A stretch of 64,000 nucleotides of DNA from Sporomusaceae bacterium. GTDB lineage: Bacteria; Bacillota; Negativicutes; UBA1444. Of this stretch, positions 56,845 through 64,000 are shown piece after piece. The DNA lies in assembly GCA_018434355.1 (NCBI GenBank), contig JAHDPL010000004.1, positions 48,939 to 112,938 on the forward strand. Direction: 5' to 3'. Position numbers and translations under genes: made by a program. Positions within the stretch are counted from its first letter, which is position 1; every line of letters begins with the position of its first letter. The notes beneath the pieces are model-generated. The model saw only the letters and a program-made list of their open reading frames with translations, was not told the DNA's origin and did not search any database.

Positions 56845-59526
56845 TCAGTATCCATAGATTTCTTTGCGTCGTTTAAATGCAACATCTCCGCCTTCAAGAA
56901 TACGTATGACCTCATCTCTTGTTTCACCTCGGTCAATAGATCCCCGATCGCCGACAGTACCCTTATCATTCTTACGGCTCATTGGAAAAATAAGTTCTGC
57001 ATCACCAAGAACCGCAATATTCGCGTTGTGCGTAACTACAATAACTTGGCGACGCTCTTTGATAGCACGTAGCGTTGTTACAACACTGGAAGAAATAAAG
57101 GCATTATCTAAGTCATCTTCAGGTTGATCAATAATAAGCGGCAATTTTGAGTCCGCGAGCATCGCTATGGCCAATAATATCGTGTGCTTTTGACCATCGG
57201 ATAGTTGATTCACTCGAATCTCCTTCGGAACGGCTCCTTTAGTTTTTACACTTATGACCGGACAGGCTGGTTTAGAAATAATTTCCAATTCGAACAAATC
57301 AGTTAAAACCTGCATTCTGCTATTGATTTCATTTGCCCAATACTCGGTAATACCTAAAGTAGAAGCGAGCTGTTTTAGGTCTTTGTTCCTAATTAGCCCA
57401 GCTAGTTGGCCCGGTGTGACTTTTTTACACACATTGCCGGCAATTTCTTCTGGAAAGTATGAACCCCGCATTGTTCTCATCAAAAATTCTTTAAATTGGT
57501 TAGTAATACCGGTTTCGTCGTAGTGAAGATATACCGTATAGTCTATTATGATTCTCGCAAGGTCTCGGTTGATTGACTTTAATTGTCCTTTTCGTAATTT
57601 CGCAATTTCTTCCCGCACTTTATAAAGTTCAGCAATGAACTGTCCTCTTTGACTTCTGATCTCCTGAAGAAAATCATTTTGAGCGTTAATTTTCCCAATT
57701 TCCTTTAGAATATCGTTCTTTTTATTTACGAGTTGCTGCAATTCCAGAATGGTTCCAGAAAGGCCCTGCTCTCTGAAGGGAATCATCTTGTCGTTTAATT
57801 CTTGCTGCCTCTCATCAAGGATAGTATCGATTGCATTAATCGTTTCTTTTGCTTTAACAGCTATTTCTTTTAGATAGTTGGATATTATAATTTGTTCGTC
57901 TTTAAAATATTTATTAGTAAGATTAACCAATTGTTCAATTTCAATAAAAAGATTTTCAGTTTTCTGTCCAGTGTAATTTACCTTGGCTTCTTGTACAATA
58001 GACTGGAAATTGCGAATCCATGGAGTTAAACTTATTCCCCTACTATAAAACGTTATAATGTCTGACAATTCATTCCTTAAGCCTTTTTCTCCACCAATAT
58101 TATTCTGTTGAGCAACAATTTCTTTCAGTTTTCCAGTTTCCGCAACTTGAAGTTTAGTATCTATATCTTTCATGGCAGACGCTTTCCCAGGAAGTTGAGA
58201 AAATATATTTTCAAGCGGAAGCAATTGTGCGCTGTTTTGGCGTAAAACCCTAAGAAGATCCTGTTCCTGTTCCTCAAGATCATTTATATGCAAATGGCGA
58301 TCCAAGAATTCTTGCAAAAGAATTGGGTTCCTCAAAGGATCTTTCGCGACTTCAGACAACTCCCCCTGCCCATAATATTCCACTGGAAAAGCATCCGGCG
58401 GAACGTTATTGATATTCCCGTCTTCTCTGGCTTTAACGACTGGATCTGCTCCACGATTTCGTTCATACTTGTACACAACCCCGTTAGCATCTTCGCAGTA
58501 GACAACTACCACATCCGGGCAATTATCACAATCGGAAAAATCATTTTTTATCCCTAATCCGTAAGCCAAACTCTTTATCGCAGTCGATTTTCCAGCTCCT
58601 CTGCCTCCAATAAAGCAATTAAGGTTATCGCTAAAGTGGTATATTTCTTCGTTAAGAAATCCGCCACTAATGCATATCCCTCGGATCCTGGGAACAGAAA
58701 GAGGCAAGTCAGCAATGGCTCTAATACGAGCTTCAGGATCTACTAACGCCGTTCGAAAAGATTTGTAGTTAAGCTCATTCATTTTAATTCGAGTTAGACT
58801 GCGCTTTGTACAATTATCTATAAATTGTTGCAACGAATGAGCATCTGAACCCTGCAAGTGAGCTAGCGTCGGACGACCAATAACTGCTGTCAAACGTTCA
58901 TCTATAAGTTTTTTTCTTTCCGAACCATTGGCTGATGACTCTTCGCCAGCAGAATACCATAATAAATTTTCTGGGGCATCCACTTCTATCCCATACAGTC
59001 CTGGACTAACAATAATATCCTTTTTCCAGTTAGGATAGCCGGTATCTATCATTTCGAACCCAGTATCTTTTCTATCAATATGAGCGGCGACACAAACGCC
59101 ATCTAAAGCTTCGGCTTGTTTAATCGCATCTGCCATTGACTTGGCAGTATGGCTGTCCCGTTCTCCAGGTTTTCCTATAATCTCCAAACGTGCTAAGAAG
59201 TTTCTTACATTTTCCCAATTGTCCGGCGAAAAATATGCCAGCAAGTGCCCATTTGCAGTAGTTACTTCCACACCAGGAATTACCAAGATGCTTCCGATGT
59301 ATTGTTGCGCATAATCTACCGCAGCCTCTATGTTTTTATCTGAATTATGATCTGTAATCGCGACTATTGCGATGTGGTTTTTTATTGCCTGGTCGATTAT
59401 TGCGGCTACTGTCATGCTGCTATCGCTGACACATTCAGAAGCTCCATAAGTATGAATATGTAAATCAGCATTAAAAAAACGGGCACCATTATCGACCTCA
59501 AAAACTTTTTCAAAAGTAATCGTCAT
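56845..59526 (-). CDS. PHP-domain SMC-like ATPase (TrlF family)
   Basis: 893 aa from ATG at 59526 (MTITFEKVFEV), preceded by GGAGGGG. N-terminal PHP phosphoesterase (about 1-280) with metal ligands in FFNADLHIHTYGASE, AIVAITDHNSD, VIPGVEVTTANGHLLAY, VAAHIDRKDTG and LQGSDAHSL. An SMC/RecN-type ATPase follows: Walker A NCFIGGRGAGKSTAIKSLAYG, a long coiled coil (about 400-730), ABC signature NQLSDGQKHTILLAIAML and Walker B LPLIIDQPEDDLDNAFI. PHP-SMC proteins are common in defence islands and are predicted nucleases driven by ATP. It follows the restriction genes and may share their transcript. Confidence 0.88.
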   Translation of the reverse strand: MTITFEKVFEVDNGARFFNADLHIHTYGASECVSDSSMTVAAIIDQAIKNHIAIVAITDHNSDKNIEAAVDYAQQYIGSILVIPGVEVTTANGHLLAYFSPDNWENVRNFLARLEIIGKPGERDSHTAKSMADAIKQAEALDGVCVAAHIDRKDTGFEMIDTGYPNWKKDIIVSPGLYGIEVDAPENLLWYSAGEESSANGSERKKLIDERLTAVIGRPTLAHLQGSDAHSLQQFIDNCTKRSLTRIKMNELNYKSFRTALVDPEARIRAIADLPLSVPRIRGICISGGFLNEEIYHFSDNLNCFIGGRGAGKSTAIKSLAYGLGIKNDFSDCDNCPDVVVVYCEDANGVVYKYERNRGADPVVKAREDGNINNVPPDAFPVEYYGQGELSEVAKDPLRNPILLQEFLDRHLHINDLEEQEQDLLRVLRQNSAQLLPLENIFSQLPGKASAMKDIDTKLQVAETGKLKEIVAQQNNIGGEKGLRNELSDIITFYSRGISLTPWIRNFQSIVQEAKVNYTGQKTENLFIEIEQLVNLTNKYFKDEQIIISNYLKEIAVKAKETINAIDTILDERQQELNDKMIPFREQGLSGTILELQQLVNKKNDILKEIGKINAQNDFLQEIRSQRGQFIAELYKVREEIAKLRKGQLKSINRDLARIIIDYTVYLHYDETGITNQFKEFLMRTMRGSYFPEEIAGNVCKKVTPGQLAGLIRNKDLKQLASTLGITEYWANEINSRMQVLTDLFELEIISKPACPVISVKTKGAVPKEIRVNQLSDGQKHTILLAIAMLADSKLPLIIDQPEDDLDNAFISSSVVTTLRAIKERRQVIVVTHNANIAVLGDAELIFPMSRKNDKGTVGDRGSIDRGETRDEVIRILEGGDVAFKRRKEIYGY

Positions 59527-59651
59527 GGTCTTCCCCTCCAAATTTTCAACACACATTCACGCTTCCCACTCCCAAAAACCATTATGTCTGAACTCACTGA
59601 CGAAAATAACGGTAATTGTAAATCGTCCAAACTATATTTTAATAGTCAATT

Positions 59652-61379
59652 TCACTGCGCCAAAACTTGTTGCATTGCACGTTGTACATGACGTGTAATA
59701 GCCTGCTTCCAAGCTGGTGCGGCCGCATTACTTTCAGCTCTGCATCGCAATAACAGATCATAAAGATGCCTCGGGTTCAATCTCCCTTGGCTACGAAAGG
59801 CCTGCGCAAACAACTCAGCGAATTGTTCCAATGTAAAAGGAACAATTCGTAGCGCTAGAGATGAATCATCATTCCGATACCAAACACCAATCCGGAATGT
59901 TTCAGCGGTATTAGTATCGATTGTATTCGCGACAAACAGGCCATAAACTTCCTTGTCCGGGTATCGATCAACATATTGTGCTACATGGCGACGAACAGGT
60001 TCGCCTTCGGCGGCTTCCTGACGAGAAGATGCGGTCAGTGTAACCTCAGCAACGATAACGAAATCGGCAAATTCAAAAATCATATCAGGGCCGCCTCCAG
60101 GCGCTGTAAAACGGGGGCGAAAATCAACGTCGACATCAAACCGTCGGGCCTCCCACGGCATATTGACCAAACTGTCAATTGCCAAAAATGCTCGCCATAG
60201 AACCCATTCAAGATATGCGGGAGCTTCACCTTGAGGAATCGGGCCACCGCGTGCACGTGGCTGCTGCAATGCCTGCATGTATTGATAAATTTCTTCCCAT
60301 TGCTGTGCTTGGTTCTCTGCGTATTGGATTTCGCGCAGCTCAAATAATCTTTGCTCCAAGTTATGCCTAATCTGATTTACTTGCTGAACTGGAAGCTCAT
60401 TTAACCTTGGAGGAATGGGCTGCTCAATTCTGAAATCGCGTCGCAACACCTCTACTAGTTCAAAAACTGTTGCGGTTGCCCCAGTCAAATTATCGGTAGG
60501 CAGTTCTGCTCCTTGCCAAAACCTTGACAGGTACATCTGCCCCGTCAAAAGCCGAAATGGCGTAGTCATGATTTGCCGCACTAAAGTCCAACGATGATCG
60601 GCAATACCGATGCCTCTCCCGAAATTCACAAACAATCCGGTCAATTTCAGATAGCGGAAGTTTGTGTCCGCATAATCATTTAAAGTGCTTTCGTTTTGCG
60701 AAGCACTTACGGCCTCTTCGCGCACCTGGTTTTGAAACAGCCTTTTTTCGCGCCCCTGAAGCGCAGCTTCTTCATCGCGATAACGAGAAATAATCTCGGC
60801 GGCGATAATAGCGTGCTCTTCGTTTCCGAGAAGTTGCACAATACTTGCCATTTCATTCTTTGCAATATAGACTTCTAAACCGCGTCTTTCTAATTCTATA
60901 AGCACGGCCAGCACCATGCGTAATGGGCTAAAAGGTGGAGCTTCAACAAATTCTTCGACCGAAGACGGTATCTGTTGTGCCAACAATACTCGTAAAAAGC
61001 ATTCCTGCTCTGCTGACAACGAAGTCGTTTCAATCAACCGTCTGCCGTTAGCCGTTATCATATATGCTGGCGCAGCAATATGGTTATTTCTTAATATGTC
61101 CTCATCCGGTGTAATAAAACCCAATTGTGTTAGACAGGCTCGCCACTTTCTACCCATATCAGAGACGTCGGCGTCAGGGTTACCCTCTAACCTCAAAATA
61201 GAAACAACGCCCGCGTCATTCAATGCGCGAGCAAATCGGTTTTCATGCTCGTTTCCTTTTAAATTGGTTAAACCAGATGCATCAAATGCTCGCAAGGCAT
61301 ATTTTATACGGTAGGCAGACCGTACCGTTGTATTGCCAACATACCAAGCTTTAGGAAGCCGGGGAAGCGTTTCTAACAT
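59652..61379 (-). CDS. AlwI-family type IIS restriction endonuclease
   Basis: 575 aa. VGNTTVRSAYRIKYALRAFDASG at the start is typical of the AlwI group. The catalytic core is GGGPDMIFEFADFVIVAEVTLT, giving the PD..ExT residues of a PD-(D/E)XK nuclease near residue 435, followed by QYVDRYPDKEVYGLFVA. AlwI reads GGATC and cuts a few bases downstream on one side. The start lies 3 bp after the methyltransferase stop. The target here may differ from GGATC. Confidence 0.88.
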   Translation of the reverse strand: MLETLPRLPKAWYVGNTTVRSAYRIKYALRAFDASGLTNLKGNEHENRFARALNDAGVVSILRLEGNPDADVSDMGRKWRACLTQLGFITPDEDILRNNHIAAPAYMITANGRRLIETTSLSAEQECFLRVLLAQQIPSSVEEFVEAPPFSPLRMVLAVLIELERRGLEVYIAKNEMASIVQLLGNEEHAIIAAEIISRYRDEEAALQGREKRLFQNQVREEAVSASQNESTLNDYADTNFRYLKLTGLFVNFGRGIGIADHRWTLVRQIMTTPFRLLTGQMYLSRFWQGAELPTDNLTGATATVFELVEVLRRDFRIEQPIPPRLNELPVQQVNQIRHNLEQRLFELREIQYAENQAQQWEEIYQYMQALQQPRARGGPIPQGEAPAYLEWVLWRAFLAIDSLVNMPWEARRFDVDVDFRPRFTAPGGGPDMIFEFADFVIVAEVTLTASSRQEAAEGEPVRRHVAQYVDRYPDKEVYGLFVANTIDTNTAETFRIGVWYRNDDSSLALRIVPFTLEQFAELFAQAFRSQGRLNPRHLYDLLLRCRAESNAAAPAWKQAITRHVQRAMQQVLAQ

Positions 61380-61381
61380 GC

Positions 61382-63271
61382 CTAATACCCCACAAATAAA
61401 TACTCCTGAACTTTGTTCCGGTTGTCATCCACCTTATTTCCTTGATTTCCAAAAGAATATCGATGATTAACCGCGACTACCTCAACTTGATTCTTATATT
61501 TTGCCATAAGTTCAATCATCTGCTGCTGTGTTGGCAATGAATTGGATGAGTAGGAAACTATGAGAATGCTATCTTTATGTTGCCTAAACAAACAATCAAA
61601 TGCATCATAGGCTGCTGTTGCTGTTGAAAATGGTGTGGGATAGCTCTTAAACTTCTTCGTCTTTGTATGTTGTTGAATTTCAACGTCTTTCCAGTCTCTG
61701 GCAAGGCCCTCCAAAAAATGATACCGCCGCACGTACTCATTGTCTGAAAGTGGACTGTAATACGGCGGGTCAATATAAACCAATTCTGCAGTATGGCGCA
61801 GATTCATAGCATCGCCATGTACTGCTCGGCTCGACTTTCCATTATCGAAAACTGCCCCGTTGAGTTGGTGAATGGCAGCCAAAAATTGTTCCCTTATCGT
61901 CATCTTTAAGTCCTTGCGCCCATCATCATAACGAAACCCTGTATAAGTAAAAATCCCACGCGGACGTTTTTTTAGGCATGCGCGTATCAGTGCCGCCATC
62001 GCTACGTCCCTCTTTGCCGCTCCACTTAACATTTTGATATTAGTGCGCACTTGGTCAATAAAACAATTATCTTCATCAGAAAAATACAGCCCTTGAAAAG
62101 TCGACGCAACGAATTCGTCCGTTTTGGTTTCTTGAAGCAATTTTTCAATATCGGGTTTGGAAATGGTGGCCTTGCTATTCTGAATGGTAGCTCGGGCAAT
62201 GCAGGCAGAAAAAGCCATATAGTCGTTAGAAAGAACCTGCTTCCCCTGGGTCTTCATCATGTACCCAACAACGCCACTTCCAGAGAATAGGTCTAAAACA
62301 CTGTTAAATTTAAACTGAGAAGCAATATTCCAAATATCTCCGAGAAGATTTTGTTTGCTACCCATATATCGAGTAGTAGGAAATTTTTTCATCTGCGGTT
62401 GCAAAATCACAGGTGTCTCAAGTAAAAACAATTTCTTTTTCGGCTCAATCGTTACAATAACATCTTCGCCACTACGTTTCGTTGCATCACAATTAATATA
62501 CCGTCGTGTATTAAAAACCTCAACTTTGTATTTATCAAAGAGTTCATGTACCAGTGGATGATTAGAGTTTGTTAGCACTACGCAGCATCCCAATTCTTGC
62601 AAACGTGCGACTTCTTCGGCAAGTTCCCTGTGATCTTCTTCGTAGAATTGCTCTTTTGTATAACGCTTGAAATCAGCATATTTCGAAATCGGCAAATAGG
62701 GCGGGTCAAGGTAGATAAAATCACCCGGCTCGGCTGTTTCTTGAAGGATCGCTTTATAATCCCCCAACATGATCTTCGTCTGGGCAAGTCGACTGCTGGT
62801 TGCCCGCAGATTATCTTCATCGCAAATCAGAGGGTTTTTGTAATACCCGTACGGGACATTATACTGCCCCTGTCGGTTTACTCGGTAGAGCCCATTAAAG
62901 CATGTCCGGTTTAAATAAATGGTGCGCGCAGCCTGCATGACTATTGACATCTCCGCGACTTTTTCGCTTCTCATTTTATAAAAAAATTCTTTGTCATTTG
63001 GCATTTCCTTAAGAAATGAAATAATTGCTTCCACATCATTGGCAACCGCATTATAAAGGTTGATAAGTTCTGGATTTGAATCAGCAATGACAGCCGTGCT
63101 CGGCTGCAACGCAAAATATAAAGCTCCTCCACCAAAGAACGGCTCAATATATTTGCCGAACTTGCTTGGTGTACGAGCTAGTAGCAAATCTACTAGTTGT
63201 TGTTTCCCTCCAGCCCATTTTAATATGGGGCGTGGAAATGCTCTTGAGTTCTTTTTCTCTGCAGGAAACAA
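61382..63271 (-). CDS. Fused two-domain DNA adenine methyltransferase
   Basis: 629 aa, TTG start at 63271, 7 bases after GGAGGTG. Two complete D12-class (Dam-like) domains. First (about 10-290): PILKWAGGKQQLVDLLL, KYIEPFFGGGALYFAL, DFIYLDPPYLPISKYADF. Second (about 300-629): YMGSKQNLLGDIWNIA, VLDLFSGSGVVGYMM, ELVYIDPPYYSPLSDNEYV. An asymmetric type IIS site carries one adenine on each strand, so one domain per strand is the logical arrangement, as in FokI-type methylases. Partner of the AlwI-like nuclease. Confidence 0.93.
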   Translation of the reverse strand: MFPAEKKNSRAFPRPILKWAGGKQQLVDLLLARTPSKFGKYIEPFFGGGALYFALQPSTAVIADSNPELINLYNAVANDVEAIISFLKEMPNDKEFFYKMRSEKVAEMSIVMQAARTIYLNRTCFNGLYRVNRQGQYNVPYGYYKNPLICDEDNLRATSSRLAQTKIMLGDYKAILQETAEPGDFIYLDPPYLPISKYADFKRYTKEQFYEEDHRELAEEVARLQELGCCVVLTNSNHPLVHELFDKYKVEVFNTRRYINCDATKRSGEDVIVTIEPKKKLFLLETPVILQPQMKKFPTTRYMGSKQNLLGDIWNIASQFKFNSVLDLFSGSGVVGYMMKTQGKQVLSNDYMAFSACIARATIQNSKATISKPDIEKLLQETKTDEFVASTFQGLYFSDEDNCFIDQVRTNIKMLSGAAKRDVAMAALIRACLKKRPRGIFTYTGFRYDDGRKDLKMTIREQFLAAIHQLNGAVFDNGKSSRAVHGDAMNLRHTAELVYIDPPYYSPLSDNEYVRRYHFLEGLARDWKDVEIQQHTKTKKFKSYPTPFSTATAAYDAFDCLFRQHKDSILIVSYSSNSLPTQQQMIELMAKYKNQVEVVAVNHRYSFGNQGNKVDDNRNKVQEYLFVGY

Positions 63272-63335
63272 ACGAACACCTCCAGCGCTTTCATTTAAAT
63301 TCTGCTAATGGATACTTATGTTGCCTAAGATGAAA

Positions 63336-63515
63336 TCAGAACAGATTAAGGCCCTTTCCCTTCGCTCTTTCAACATATTCACGTATAAGATCACGAACAG
63401 CCGCTGCACCGCTACGATCATTGGCTTTGGCAGCCGCAATAAACTCAGCATGCAACTTTTTAGGTATTGGCACCGAAAATTTGATAGTTTCGTGTTCTTT
63501 ATCAAATTTATCCAC
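63336..63515 (-). CDS. Ribbon-helix-helix regulator of the restriction operon
   Basis: 59 aa, GTG at 63515 after GAGGTGAGG, TGA at 63336. ETIKFSVPIPKKLHAEFIAA gives the ribbon and first helix, NDRSGAAAVRDLIREYVERA the second, as in Arc/CopG/MetJ-type proteins. It is the first gene of the operon, 64 bp before the methyltransferase, and its promoter contains a perfect dyad. It is likely an autorepressor that times methylase and nuclease expression, in the role played elsewhere by HTH 'C' proteins. Confidence 0.8.
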   Translation of the reverse strand: MDKFDKEHETIKFSVPIPKKLHAEFIAAAKANDRSGAAAVRDLIREYVERAKGKGLNLF

Positions 63516-63563
63516 GTCCTCACCTCACGACACGTCAAAATATCTAAAGACTTCTACACCGTA

Positions 63564-63593
63564 ATAATACCGCAATTTTTGCGGTATTGTAAA
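63564..63593 (-). promoter_or_regulatory. Restriction-operon promoter with palindromic operator
   Basis: TTTACA (63588-63593), 18 bp, TATTAT (63564-63569) on the minus strand. The spacer and -10 box are filled by AATACCGCAA-TTT-TTGCGGTATT (63566-63588), a perfect 10-bp inverted repeat on which a dimeric regulator would block the polymerase. Confidence 0.85.
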
Positions 63594-64000
63594 GCAGTAT
63601 TTTTCTCCCCCAAAACGTTTAAAAATGCTTGAAGAATCAGCCTTTATTTATGAATTTTGCGCTAATCTATACTTTTACGCAAAACACCTTCAATTTTCGC
63701 GCATTTGTTTATTTCCGCGAAATAGTACGACCCCCGGGGGTGCAAAAAATCGCCTGAACCTAAGTCCAGGCGAACATAAAACACACCTATTCATTTTTTC
63801 TCAATCTCTCAAACCCCTATATATCAAGCTATTTCCGCTCTATCACGGCTACTACCTCCACGTGTGTTTTGATAGGAAGATAATACTAATTCGCGGAATT
63901 ACAGTTTTGCGTGAAGGTTCGACCCCCTTTTTTTGAATCCGATGACCCCTAGAATGACAAAAGAAAAACGCAAGCCGACACCGCGTGGGGCGCATAAGCC
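63594..64000. other. Intergenic DNA with scattered GC-motifs, no gene found
   Basis: No convincing coding sequence on either strand. It holds a hairpin CGCCTG/CAGGCG (about 63751-63772), a 12-bp palindrome ACCCCCGGGGGT (63731-63742) and two partial copies of words from the 54-bp elements: TTCCGCGAAAT..CGACCCCC (about 63715-63736) and TTCGCGGAATTAC..GCGTGAAGG..CGACCCCC (about 63892-63930). The regions could be relics of another phage end or a repeat family. Confidence 0.4.

Noticed and set aside
63305..63538. 77-codon minus-strand frame
   Set aside because: The ribbon-helix-helix gene in the neighbouring frame has a ribosome site and clear fold pattern, so this is its shadow.
1..64000. CRISPR array or tRNA genes
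   Set aside because: No regularly spaced repeats of 20-40 bp and no cloverleaf with conserved tRNA bases were noticed by eye.

Overview
The window is chromosomal DNA of a Bacillota bacterium, read from strong Shine-Dalgarno sites, about 50% GC and Clostridia/Negativicutes-type prophage families. A Negativicutes (diderm, Sporomusaceae-like) host is my guess, not something the sequence proves. Almost everything is on the minus strand. No rRNA, tRNA or CRISPR array was seen.

Left part (1-10,900): (i) a remnant of a second phage or satellite related to the large prophage: the end of a capsid gene (plus strand, 2-79), a three-gene accessory cassette (131-1285) that recurs in the large prophage, and a 54-bp element (1459-1512) that also recurs there; (ii) an IS3-family element; (iii) a frameshifted gene of unknown function; (iv) host signalling genes: an operon of chemoreceptor, CheW and a small HTH protein, then a PAS-GGDEF-HD-GYP protein; (v) the tail of a GGDEF gene cut by a dead IS256-family element.

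Prophage (about 11,000 to at least 54,600): a siphovirus prophage with an HK97-type head. From left to right (the reverse of transcription) it has two overlapping serine recombinases (one truncated), two cargo genes, lysis genes including a nested coiled-coil gene pair, tail fibre/tip/tape-measure genes, tail chaperones joined by a -1 frameshift site, tail tube, head-tail connectors, capsid, protease, portal, a plus-strand Abi gene with its own promoter and leader hairpin, terminase subunits, the accessory cassette, a ParB-methyltransferase, a cos-like element beside an HNH gene, late regulator, helicase, VRR nuclease, VapE, PolA-type polymerase, DUF2815 and DUF2800 proteins, antirepressor, small early genes, and an ImmA/XRE-repressor immunity block with matching operator half-sites on both sides.

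Right part (54,600-64,000) is rich in conflict-type genes: a P-loop kinase, GNAT-PUA and ASCH operon; a fragment of an unknown plus-strand gene; a PHP-SMC ATPase of the TrlF type; and a complete AlwI-like type IIS restriction-modification system with a ribbon-helix-helix regulator and a perfect palindrome inside its promoter. Whether this block belongs to the prophage or to the host cannot be settled because no att repeat was found.

The least explained items are a compact plus-strand RNA gene candidate with promoter and terminator inside the tail operon (about 27,824-28,018), the nested spanin-like pair (14,655-15,084), the Abi leader RNA (33,749-33,801), the folded leader of a sigma-like gene (52,292-52,423) and the 54-bp element shared by the prophage and the left remnant.
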